The notes under the pieces: generated by a model
The model's input: only the letters and a program-made list of their open reading frames with translations
The model's database searches: none
What the model was told of the DNA's origin: nothing
NCBI GenBank assembly: GCA_049840475.1
Contig: JASGKX010000001.1
Coordinates: 2,356,001-2,420,000, forward strand
DNA from: JBGVSA01 sp049840475
GTDB taxonomy: Bacteria > Pseudomonadota > Gammaproteobacteria > Burkholderiales > Rhodocyclaceae
Direction: 5' to 3'
DNA: 64,000 nucleotides
Part shown: positions 44,244 to 51,098 of the stretch, piece by piece
How the letters are laid out: each line of letters begins with the position of its first letter
How positions within the stretch are numbered: the stretch's first letter is position 1
Made by a program: the position numbers and the translations under genes

Positions 44244-45563
44244 TTAGCGGCGATGGCTGACGGGTTTTGTGGCCTTGACCGGACGAGCCTTGGTCTTGGT
44301 GGTGGTCACGCCAGCGCGCGGCACGTTTTCCTTGACCGATACGGCGCGCTCTTCACGCTCGGGCAGCACTGCCTTGATGGCGTTCTGAAGGTTCTCGGCC
44401 GCAGCAGACGGAATCAGCAGAATGTAACCGGCAGCAAGGCGGGCACGGGCGGGCAAGCCGTTGGCCGAACGCAGCGATTCGACGGCCATGTGGAGTTGAT
44501 TGGCGACTTCTTCGATGCGCGCGCTGCGGGGCAGAGCATACGTTTGCCAGCTCACGAGCGGTGCGTCGTGGTTAGCCAGGTTGGCCTGGAAGCGAGCCGC
44601 GTTGGTTACCGGCAGTACCAGGGGCGAAGTCTGGCTGCCCGGAATCACCGGGCGGTTGTAACCCGGGTTGAACGACAGGAACTCGCTCACAGGCATCTCG
44701 GCCAGTTTGGCGGCCAACGCCACATCGATGCCTTGGGGCTTGGCGACGGTGGTGAAGTACGGCTGGTTGGGGATACCGGGCAGTGCGAGGTTGTACTGCT
44801 CTGGGTGGGCGATGATGTTCTTGAGCGCCTGCAGTTTCGGCACGTAATTGCGCGTCTCCTGCGGCATGTTGAGGCTGCTGTAGTCGGTCGGCTTGCCGGC
44901 TGCCTTGTTGTTGGCAATGGCTCGCGCGACGGCGTTCTCGCCCCAGTTGTACGAGGCCAGCGCCAGTTGCCAGTCGCCGTGCATCTCGTAGATGGCCTGC
45001 AGGTACTGCAGCGCGGCATTGGTGGAGGCGACGATGTCACGACGCTCATCGACCCACCAGTTCTGCTGCAGGTTGAAGTCCTTGCCCGTCGACGGCACGA
45101 ACTGCCACAGGCCGACCGCCTTGGCGGGGGACTGCGCCATCGGGTTGTATGCGCTCTCGACCATTGGCAGCAGCGCCAGTTCGGTCGGCATGCCGCGCTT
45201 TTCGAGTTCGCTGACGATATGGAAGAGGTACTTCCCGCCGCGCTCCAGCGTGTTCTTGAGCGCCTGCGGGTGCGACAGGTACCAGCGTTCGTGGGTCTGG
45301 ACGAGGTCGTTGTCCAGATCTGACATGCCGAAACCCTTGCGCATGCGCGACCAGATGTCTGCGTCCTGGCTGGTCAGGTCGAGGGTTTCGATGCGGGCCG
45401 GTTTGACCGGTACGTCAGCGGGTGCGGGATTCGTTGCAAAAAACGAGCTCAGGGCTCCAGTGGCATTGGCTGGGATAGCGCTGGCTGTCGCCGTTACTTC
45501 CGCGGCCTGGGCGGAGCCCCACAGCAACGCGGTGACTCCTATGAGCCGAAAATAGGGTTTCAT
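44244..45563 (-). CDS. mltD: Membrane-bound lytic transglycosylase D
   Basis: A 439-residue peptidoglycan-cleaving enzyme. Signal peptide 1-20 (LIGVTALLWGSAQA). The SLT domain spans about 110-215: catalytic glutamate in LLPMVESAYNPMAQSPAKAV, then GLWQFVPSTG and WQLALASYNWGENAVARAI. C-terminal LysM-like units follow (KLAEMPVSEFLSFNPGYNRP; VANQLHMAVESLRSANGLPA). The last 40 residues are basic (KTKARPVKATKPVSHRR). It breaks the MurNAc-GlcNAc link to leave 1,6-anhydro ends. No lipobox is visible, so membrane attachment is uncertain. Confidence 0.94.
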   Translation of the reverse strand: MKPYFRLIGVTALLWGSAQAAEVTATASAIPANATGALSSFFATNPAPADVPVKPARIETLDLTSQDADIWSRMRKGFGMSDLDNDLVQTHERWYLSHPQALKNTLERGGKYLFHIVSELEKRGMPTELALLPMVESAYNPMAQSPAKAVGLWQFVPSTGKDFNLQQNWWVDERRDIVASTNAALQYLQAIYEMHGDWQLALASYNWGENAVARAIANNKAAGKPTDYSSLNMPQETRNYVPKLQALKNIIAHPEQYNLALPGIPNQPYFTTVAKPQGIDVALAAKLAEMPVSEFLSFNPGYNRPVIPGSQTSPLVLPVTNAARFQANLANHDAPLVSWQTYALPRSARIEEVANQLHMAVESLRSANGLPARARLAAGYILLIPSAAAENLQNAIKAVLPEREERAVSVKENVPRAGVTTTKTKARPVKATKPVSHRR

Positions 45564-45671
45564 TCGCGTGAGCCGGAATTCTGAGGATGCGGCATTCTAG
45601 CGAAACATGCGGCCAGTGTGGTCTTTCTACATCAAACCGGCGGATGGGCGGCGCGTGCGGGGTGGGGTCTG

Positions 45672-46439
45672 TCAGCCCTGGAAAGTGTCCTTCCAGGCGC
45701 GTAGCGCGGCGAATACCGCCAGATCGTCCTTGAGTGCCGATTTTGCTTCTTGCTCGGCGCTTGCCCTGACAGCCGGTTGCGTGCAGCGCAGGAAGGGGTT
45801 GGTCGCCAGTTCTTCTTCGATCGTTGAAGGTACGGTGGGTACGCCTTGCTCGCGCAGGGCGGTACAAGTTCTCTGGCGGGTAATCAAGGCGGCGTTGTCC
45901 GGTTCGACCGCGCGGGCAAAGCGCAGATTGGACAGGGTGTATTCGTGCGCGCAGTAGACCCTCGTTTCGCCGGGCAGAGAAGCCAGGCGCCCAAGCGATG
46001 CGTGAAGTTGCGGGGCGGTTCCTCCAAGCAGACGCCCGCAGCCAGCGGCGAACAGCGTGTCGCCACAGAACAGCGTGCCTTCGCCCACGTATGCGATGTG
46101 GCCTTCCGTGTGGCCAGGGAGGTCCATGACGCGGTAGCGCCCAAGCGGCCCTAAGTCAACTGCATCTCCGTCCGCGAGAGCATGCGTACGGCCCGGAATC
46201 GTCTCATTCGCGGGACCGAAGACAGGGATGCCGGGTTGCCGCGCCAGCAGTTCGGCCACTCCGCCGACATGGTCGTTGTGCCGATGGGTGATCAGGACGG
46301 CAGCCAGTGTCAGGCCTTCGCTCTCCATGAAGGCTGTAACGGGGGCTGCTTCGCCTGGGTCGACCACAGCGAGTCGCTCGTCCGCCCACAGGGCCCAGAT
46401 GTAGTTGTCGCGGAAAGCCGGGATCGGGAGAATTCTCAT
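45672..46439 (-). CDS. gloB: Hydroxyacylglutathione hydrolase (glyoxalase II)
   Basis: A 255-residue metallo-beta-lactamase-fold enzyme that hydrolyses S-D-lactoylglutathione to D-lactate and glutathione. Metal motif ITHRHNDHVGGVAEL near 49. Other ligands are in DLPGHTEGHIAY (near 107) and LFCGDTLFAAGCGRLLGG (near 123). CAHEYTLSNLRFA near 160 and the C-terminal NPFLRCTQPAV match GloB. Start at 46439. It is divergent from the methyltransferase gene, a common order with rnhA in this group. Confidence 0.96.
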   Translation of the reverse strand: MRILPIPAFRDNYIWALWADERLAVVDPGEAAPVTAFMESEGLTLAAVLITHRHNDHVGGVAELLARQPGIPVFGPANETIPGRTHALADGDAVDLGPLGRYRVMDLPGHTEGHIAYVGEGTLFCGDTLFAAGCGRLLGGTAPQLHASLGRLASLPGETRVYCAHEYTLSNLRFARAVEPDNAALITRQRTCTALREQGVPTVPSTIEEELATNPFLRCTQPAVRASAEQEAKSALKDDLAVFAALRAWKDTFQG

Positions 46440-46506
46440 TTATTCATTGTAAGGGTGCGCTCGAAAGGGCGCATCATGGCGATCTGACGCCTGTGCCAAT
46501 ACATCT

Positions 46507-47226
46507 ATGACGCAAGCCTTTGAAAAGTGGCTCGAAACGCCTCGTGGCCAGTACTTGCTGGCATGGGAGCAACACAAGTTCGATTTGGTGGTGGCTGACG
46601 TGTTTGGCTACAACGCCGTGCAAATTGGCTTGCCGGGCTATGATTTCCTTCGCAATAACCGCATGCCTCTGCGTTTTCGTGCGTCAGAGGAGAGCGGGGC
46701 CGTGCGTTGCGAGCCCACTGAATTGCCTTTCGAGACGCAGAGTCTTGACCTCGTGGTATTGCCCCATGTGCTCGAATTCGCTGACCAGCCGCATCAGATT
46801 TTGCGTGAGGTGGAGCGTGTGCTGGTGCCCGAAGGCAGCGTGATCATTTCCGGCTTCAACCCGTTCAGTCTGTGGGGGCTGCGTCGCGGTGTGGCCGGCA
46901 ACCTGGGGCAGACGCCCTGGGTGGGGCAGTATCTTTCGGTGCCGCGACTCAAGGACTGGCTGAGCCTTCTCAGTTTTGAGACGCACGCAGGCGCCTTTGG
47001 CTGCTATGCGCCGCCCGTGAGCAGCGAGCGATGGCTGCGACGCTGGTCGTTCATGGATGCCGCGGGTGATCGCTGGTGGCCGTTTGCCGGCGGCTCCTAC
47101 ATGATCCAGGCAATCAAGCGCGTGCAGGGCATGCGCCTCATCACACCATCGTGGCGTGAGGCCGATAGCCGCAAGAAAGCCATGGTGCCGGTGGCCCAGC
47201 GCACGCGCGATCCTTCGCCACGCTGA
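46507..47226 (+). CDS. SAM-dependent methyltransferase, YafS-like
   Basis: A 239-residue class I methyltransferase. The post-motif region is DLVVLPHVLEFADQPHQILR with VERVLVPEGSVIISGFNPFS, matching the YafS group that sits between gloB and rnhA in many proteobacteria. The glycine-rich motif I is weak (VVADVFGYNAVQIGLPGYD). Substrate unknown. Start at 46507; no clear ribosome site. It is followed by rnhA 83 bases later. Confidence 0.9.
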   Translation: MTQAFEKWLETPRGQYLLAWEQHKFDLVVADVFGYNAVQIGLPGYDFLRNNRMPLRFRASEESGAVRCEPTELPFETQSLDLVVLPHVLEFADQPHQILREVERVLVPEGSVIISGFNPFSLWGLRRGVAGNLGQTPWVGQYLSVPRLKDWLSLLSFETHAGAFGCYAPPVSSERWLRRWSFMDAAGDRWWPFAGGSYMIQAIKRVQGMRLITPSWREADSRKKAMVPVAQRTRDPSPR

Positions 47227-47309
47227 GCGTTTTCTTCTTGCTGGCTCATTGGCAGCGGAGCCCGCCCGCGCTAGTCTTGCCGGCCTTCTGATTCCCTCTC
47301 TTCGATCAC

Positions 47310-47777
47310 GTGGACCAAGTAGATATCTTTACCGACGGCGCCTGCAGCGGAAATCCCGGGCCGGGCGGTTGGGGCGCCATTCTGCGCGCCAATGGCGCCG
47401 AGAAGGAGCTGTGGGGTGGGGAACCACAGACCACCAACAACCGGATGGAGATGATGGCCGTCATCCGCGCGCTGGGTGCGCTCAAACGGCCCGTTTCGGT
47501 GCGGCTGCACACCGATTCCCAATATGTGCAGAAAGGGATTTCGGAGTGGATTCATGGCTGGAAGGCGCGCGGCTGGAAAACGGCTGACAAGAAGCCCGTC
47601 AAGAATGAAGACCTCTGGCGCGCGCTCGATCAAGCCGCAACGCGACACGAAATCCAATGGCTCTGGGTGCGCGGCCATGTCGGCCACGTTGAGAACGAAC
47701 GTGCGGATGCCCTTGCGCGTCGTGGCGCAGAAGCCGCTCGCCAAGCTGGGCGTGCCGTTGATAGTGACGCGACATGA
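47310..47777 (+). CDS. rnhA: Ribonuclease HI
   Basis: A 155-residue RNase H that degrades RNA in RNA-DNA hybrids. Catalytic acids: Asp in IFTDGACSGNPGPGGWGAIL, Glu in TTNNRMEMMAVI, Asp in RLHTDSQYVQKGI, and Asp in NERADALARRG. GTG 47310 is the start because translation then begins DQVDIFTDGA, near the first strand. The usual next gene, dnaQ, is absent; an AT-rich gap follows. Confidence 0.96.
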   Translation: MDQVDIFTDGACSGNPGPGGWGAILRANGAEKELWGGEPQTTNNRMEMMAVIRALGALKRPVSVRLHTDSQYVQKGISEWIHGWKARGWKTADKKPVKNEDLWRALDQAATRHEIQWLWVRGHVGHVENERADALARRGAEAARQAGRAVDSDAT

Positions 47778-48047
47778 CAATTACGTACCGACGGGCACAA
47801 AAAACACTCTCGCCGCAATTAATTACCAGAATGAGGTAACGCCCTTGGTGGTGAAATTGCTGCAATGCAGTAAAATTGCGCTGCAAAAGGAATTCTGTAC
47901 GAAGATCGCACCAGTCTAGATAAGGTGCTTAAATGAAACGTGTCGAGAAAAGTTCCATAATAATTAAGGTGTTACATCTTGATACATTGCATAAGCAAGA
48001 CTTATCTGGAAATAGAAAGATTTGACTAACAAATCGACCTTTTAATC
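47778..48047. other. AT-rich intergenic stretch after rnhA
   Basis: About 270 bases with markedly more A and T than the surroundings and no supported gene. A 30-codon frame (from ATG near 47934, AAGGTG upstream) shows no recognisable feature. The shift in composition hints at acquired sequence or a regulatory region. Confidence 0.4.
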
Positions 48048-48076
48048 TTGCGTTGCACAAGGTCGATGTTCATAAT
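48048..48076 (+). promoter_or_regulatory. Candidate sigma-70 promoter of the sRNA
   Basis: TTGCGT (48048-48053), 17-base spacer, CATAAT (48071-48076). This places the transcription start near 48083, just ahead of the first stem-loop of the putative sRNA. Confidence 0.5.
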
Positions 48077-48082
48077 GCAATC

Positions 48083-48193
48083 CATGTTGATCGTGTTTTG
48101 TGACTGAACCAAAACCGATCCCAACGGTGTCTCCTCCACCCTCCTCCTTTGGTGTGGACTTGGCGCAGCTCTCACCGAGCTGCGTTTTTTTTT
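48083..48193 (+). ncRNA. Candidate trans-acting sRNA with anti-Shine-Dalgarno loops
   Basis: About 110 nt with three elements. Stem 1: GATCG-GTTTTG (48089-48100) pairs with CAAAAC-CGATC (48110-48120), one bulged T. Middle: GGTG/CACC stem (48126-48140) whose loop is TCTCCTC, then a second CTCCTCC at 48141-48147; both are complementary to ribosome-binding sites. End: terminator CGCAGCTC/GAGCTGCG (48164-48184) with nine Ts. This is the layout of Hfq-binding sRNAs, and of alphaproteobacterial RNAs with CUCCUCC loops. No ORF is present. Expression is unproven. Confidence 0.62.
48164..48193 (+). terminator. Strong Rho-independent terminator
   Basis: CGCAGCTC (48164-48171), TCACC loop, GAGCTGCG (48177-48184), then nine Ts. 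It ends the candidate sRNA and insulates the rplM promoter. Confidence 0.93.
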
Positions 48194-48260
48194 GCCTTTT
48201 CCGAATGCGCGCCTACTGCTGCGGTATCTGCGAGCTCTTGGCGCATTGGCACGGCCTTGT

Positions 48261-48289
48261 TTGACACGTACGCGCATTCGTTCTATAGT
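48261..48289 (+). promoter_or_regulatory. Strong sigma-70 promoter of rplM-rpsI
   Basis: Consensus TTGACA at 48261-48266, 17-base spacer, TATAGT at 48284-48289. Predicted start near 48296, giving a leader of about 107 bases before rplM. Confidence 0.88.
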
Positions 48290-48295
48290 CGCGTG

Positions 48296-48402
48296 CTCCC
48301 CGTAACCCGGGGAGTGTCTTGCTTTGGCGATTCACAAGGGGTTGTGCCCTTTGGCCAAAGCTACAACAACAAGGTTTCCAAGAAACTCAAAAGGAAGTTG
48401 AA
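48296..48402 (+). promoter_or_regulatory. Structured 5' leader of rplM-rpsI
   Basis: Hairpin 1 is CTCCCCG (48296-48302) with CGGGGAG (48308-48314), right at the predicted 5' end. Hairpin 2 is CAAGGG with CCCTTTG (about 48335-48352). GGAAGTTGAA precedes the rplM ATG. Such leaders often carry ribosomal-protein autoregulation; here that is an inference. Confidence 0.55.
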
Positions 48403-48831
48403 ATGGGTACGTTTTCCGCAAAGCCCCATGAGGTCAAGCACGACTGGTATGTCGTCAACGCGACCGACAAGGTGCTTGGCCGTCTGGCCAGCCAGATTGC
48501 TCACCGCCTGCGCGGCAAGCACAAGGCGATCTACACGCCGCACGTCGATACGGGCGATTTCATCATCGTCGTGAACGTCGACAAGCTGCGCGTCACTGGC
48601 AACAAGGCCAATGACAAGAAGTATTTCCGCCATTCGGGGTACCCGGGCGGTATCTACGAAACCAACTTCACCAAGCTGCAACAACGCTTCCCTGAGCGCG
48701 TGCTGGAGAAGGCCGTGAAGGGCATGCTGCCCAAGGGCCCGCTCGGTTACGCCATGCTCAAGAAGCTGAAGTGCTACGCCGGCGGCGAACACCCGCACGC
48801 TGCGCAGCAACCGCAAGCGCTTGAGATCTAA
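48403..48831 (+). CDS. rplM: 50S ribosomal protein L13
   Basis: A 142-residue L13. MGTFSAKPHEVKHDWYVVNA, DKVLGRLASQIAHRLRGKHK, the TGDFIIVVNVDKL strand and the conserved YRHSGYPGG-type segment (YFRHSGYPGGIYE) are present, with the KGMLPKGPLGYAM helix near 108. Start at 48403 with GGAAGTTGAA upstream; the longer frame from 48319 is leader sequence. It is the first gene of the rplM-rpsI operon. Confidence 0.98.
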   Translation: MGTFSAKPHEVKHDWYVVNATDKVLGRLASQIAHRLRGKHKAIYTPHVDTGDFIIVVNVDKLRVTGNKANDKKYFRHSGYPGGIYETNFTKLQQRFPERVLEKAVKGMLPKGPLGYAMLKKLKCYAGGEHPHAAQQPQALEI

Positions 48832-48843
48832 TCAGGAGCAAAC

Positions 48844-49239
48844 ATGCCCGTCGGACAATATAACTACGGCACTGGTCGTCGCAAAACCGCGGTGGCCCGT
48901 GTGTTCATCAAGGCCGGTTCCGGCAAGATCGTCGTCAACGGCAAGCCGGTCAACGAATTCTTCTCGCGCGAAACGGGTCGCATGATCGTGCGCCAACCGC
49001 TGCAACTGACCGAAACCGTCGATCGCTTTGACATTCTGGTCAATGTGTCGGGTGGCGGTGAATCGGGTCAGGCTGGTGCCGTGCGTCACGGTATCACCCG
49101 CGCCCTGATCGATTTCGATCCCGAACTGAAGCCGTCCCTGAAGAAGGCCGGCTACGTCACTCGCGATGCCCGTGAAGTCGAACGTAAGAAGGTCGGCTTC
49201 CACAAGGCACGTCGCCGCAAGCAATTCTCGAAGCGTTAA
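48844..49239 (+). CDS. rpsI: 30S ribosomal protein S9
   Basis: A 131-residue S9, starting MPVGQYNYGTGRRKTAVARV and ending in the basic tail KVGFHKARRRKQFSKR that reaches the P site. GAVRHGITRALI is the family core. It lies 12 bases after rplM with TCAGGAG upstream, as in nearly all bacteria. A terminator follows. Confidence 0.98.
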   Translation: MPVGQYNYGTGRRKTAVARVFIKAGSGKIVVNGKPVNEFFSRETGRMIVRQPLQLTETVDRFDILVNVSGGGESGQAGAVRHGITRALIDFDPELKPSLKKAGYVTRDAREVERKKVGFHKARRRKQFSKR

Positions 49240-49265
49240 TCCGCTTCGGATCGCTGCACCAAGAA

Positions 49266-49294
49266 ACCCGCCCGCGCAAGCCGGCGGGTTTTTT
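49266..49294 (+). terminator. Rho-independent terminator of rplM-rpsI
   Basis: ACCCGCC (49266-49272) and GGCGGGT (49283-49289) with a CGCGCAAGCC-type loop, then TTTTT. Confidence 0.88.
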
Positions 49295-49338
49295 GTTGTC
49301 CGTGCGATGCGATATCCAGGCGGGTCGGGAGGTTGGCG

Positions 49339-50070
49339 TCAGCTCGCGCGGTGAACCAGTTCGGCCACCGCTGCGGGCAGTTCGGAAGGCCCGTTTGCGC
49401 AGGCAAGACGAGGGTGGTCCGTCGGGCACTCATCGCCAGCTTCATGCTGCCATGTGGAGTGGTAGGGCATGTACACGCCCCAGCCTCCCAGGGCGAGTAC
49501 CGGCAAAATGTCAGAGCGCAACGAGTTGCCGATCATGAGCATCTCATGCGCGCCGATGCCGAATTGCTCCAGCAGCCGCGCATAGGTGGCTTCGTCCTTT
49601 TCGCTGACGATCTCGATGCGTCGGAACTGTTCTGCCATCCCGGATGCCGCAATCTTGGCCTCTTGGTGGAAGAGGTCGCCTTTGGTGATCAGGACGACGT
49701 CGTGAGCGCTGGCGATGGCGTCCACGGCTTCGCGGATTCCCGGCAACAGTTCGACCGGATGGCTCAGCATATCTTTGGCGATGGTGACGATGCGATGCAG
49801 GTCTGTCGCCGTGATGCGCGCGTCAGTCATTTCAATCGCAGCTTCGATCATCGACAACGCCATGCCTTTGACTCCGTAACCGAACAGCGCGATGTTGGCG
49901 CGCTCGACGGCCAAGAGCCGTTCGGCGATGCGCGTGTTGCCGATATCGATATAGCGAGAGAGCAATCGTTCGAATTCGGTCTGGGCCGCGTCGAAATAGT
50001 CCTGGCAGCGCCATAGCGTGTCATCGGCGTCGAAGGCGACCAGTTTGATCGGGGATGTGCGGTGTGTCAT
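49339..50070 (-). CDS. HAD family hydrolase
   Basis: A 243-residue haloacid dehalogenase-like phosphatase. Motif I is LVAFDADDTLWRCQ (nucleophile Asp), motif II LITKGDLFHQ, motif III lysine in IVSEKDEATY, and motif IV MIGNSLRSDI. The helical cap lies at about 20-100. This is the subfamily related to FMN phosphatase YigB/2-haloacid dehalogenases; substrate unknown. It is on the opposite strand from rpsI, with the terminator between. Confidence 0.9.
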   Translation of the reverse strand: MTHRTSPIKLVAFDADDTLWRCQDYFDAAQTEFERLLSRYIDIGNTRIAERLLAVERANIALFGYGVKGMALSMIEAAIEMTDARITATDLHRIVTIAKDMLSHPVELLPGIREAVDAIASAHDVVLITKGDLFHQEAKIAASGMAEQFRRIEIVSEKDEATYARLLEQFGIGAHEMLMIGNSLRSDILPVLALGGWGVYMPYHSTWQHEAGDECPTDHPRLACANGPSELPAAVAELVHRAS

Positions 50071-50085
50071 GGCGTAGAACGTAGA

Positions 50086-50121
50086 AAAACAAAAGCCCGG
50101 CCCGCATAGCGGAGCCGGGCT
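50086..50121 (-). terminator. Terminator downstream of folE2
   Basis: Minus strand: AGCCCGG and CCGGGCT arms (50115-50121 and 50094-50100) around a 14-base loop, then TTTTGTTTTTC. Confidence 0.8.
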
Positions 50122-50144
50122 CGGGCGTTATAGCGGAGGCGCGA

Positions 50145-50963
50145 TCAGCGTGCCAGTCGCTTGTCCTTTTCGATCAGCGCATAGGCCGAGTGGTTGTGGA
50201 TCGACTCGAAATTCTCCGATTCGACCACGTAGGCGTCGATGCGTTTCTCGGCGTTGAGCTGGGCAGCAACGTCGCGCACCATGTCTTCGACGAATTTGGG
50301 GTTGTCGTAGGCGCGTTCAGTCACGAACTTCTCATCCGGGCGCTTGAGCAGACCATAGAGTTCGCACGAAGCCTGGCCTTCAACCATCTGGATGACTTCT
50401 TCTAGCCAGATGTGGTCGTTGATTTCGGCCGTTACCGTAACGTGCGAGCGCTGATTGTGCGCGCCGTACTCCGAAATCTTCTTCGAGCACGGGCACAGGC
50501 TCGTCACCGGCACCACCACCGACATCTTGAAGCGGTACTCGCCGCCGGCGCGGATTTCGCCTGTGAACGTCACTTCGTAATCGAGCAGGCTTTGCACGCC
50601 CGACACGGGCGCCGTCTTGTTGATGAAGAACGGGAAAGTCATCTCGATATGGCCGGTTTCGGCCTCGAGGCGTTGCACCATCTGGCGCAGCATCGGTTCG
50701 AAATTCTCCACCGAGATCTCACGATCGCAGGTGTTGAGGATTTCCACGAAGCGCGACATGTGGGTGCCCTTGAAGTTGTGCGGCAGCCCCACGTACATGT
50801 TGAACGTGGCAATGGTGTGCTGCACGCCTTCGGCGCGATCCTTCACGCGGACCGGATGGCGGATGGACTTGATGCCGACCTTGTCGATAGCGATATGGCG
50901 ACGATCTTCCGAACCCTGCACGTCCGGCATGGTGCTGCTGGGGGCTTGCAATGTGGTCTGCAT
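50145..50963 (-). CDS. folE2: GTP cyclohydrolase FolE2 (type IB)
   Basis: A 272-residue type IB GTP cyclohydrolase that makes dihydroneopterin triphosphate for folate. The metal/active cysteine lies in TSLCPCSKKISEYGAHNQRS (near 158), with KGTHMSRFVEIL near 67 and NHSAYALIEKD at the end. FolE2 works with metals other than zinc and replaces FolE1 in many bacteria, often under Zur control. It lies downstream of dxs on the same strand; an unusual palindrome in the gap may be its operator. Confidence 0.96.
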   Translation of the reverse strand: MQTTLQAPSSTMPDVQGSEDRRHIAIDKVGIKSIRHPVRVKDRAEGVQHTIATFNMYVGLPHNFKGTHMSRFVEILNTCDREISVENFEPMLRQMVQRLEAETGHIEMTFPFFINKTAPVSGVQSLLDYEVTFTGEIRAGGEYRFKMSVVVPVTSLCPCSKKISEYGAHNQRSHVTVTAEINDHIWLEEVIQMVEGQASCELYGLLKRPDEKFVTERAYDNPKFVEDMVRDVAAQLNAEKRIDAYVVESENFESIHNHSAYALIEKDKRLAR

Positions 50964-51055
50964 GAGCTTTCGATCTTCTTGCGGAAAGCCGGCAGGGGTA
51001 GGGCCGGCTCCAGTGGCGCGGCCTGTGGCCGCTGATAAGTGATACCGAGTCTAAG

Positions 51056-51095
51056 ATAGTTGATTAAAAAACTCAACTATTCGACTTATAGTTGA
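51056..51095. repeat. Three ATAGTTGA words forming a 25-base palindrome upstream of folE2
   Basis: ATAGTTGA at 51056-51063, its inverse TCAACTAT at 51073-51080, and ATAGTTGA again at 51088-51095. The first pair makes a dyad with a 9-base AT-rich centre, about 100 bases upstream of folE2 and just past the dxs stop. The region is far more AT-rich than its flanks. A Zur-type or other operator is possible. Confidence 0.55.
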
Positions 51096-51098
51096 TTA

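Noticed and set aside
47476..47919. 147-codon frame running past rnhA
   Set aside because: First half is rnhA in another frame and the rest is AT-rich gap.
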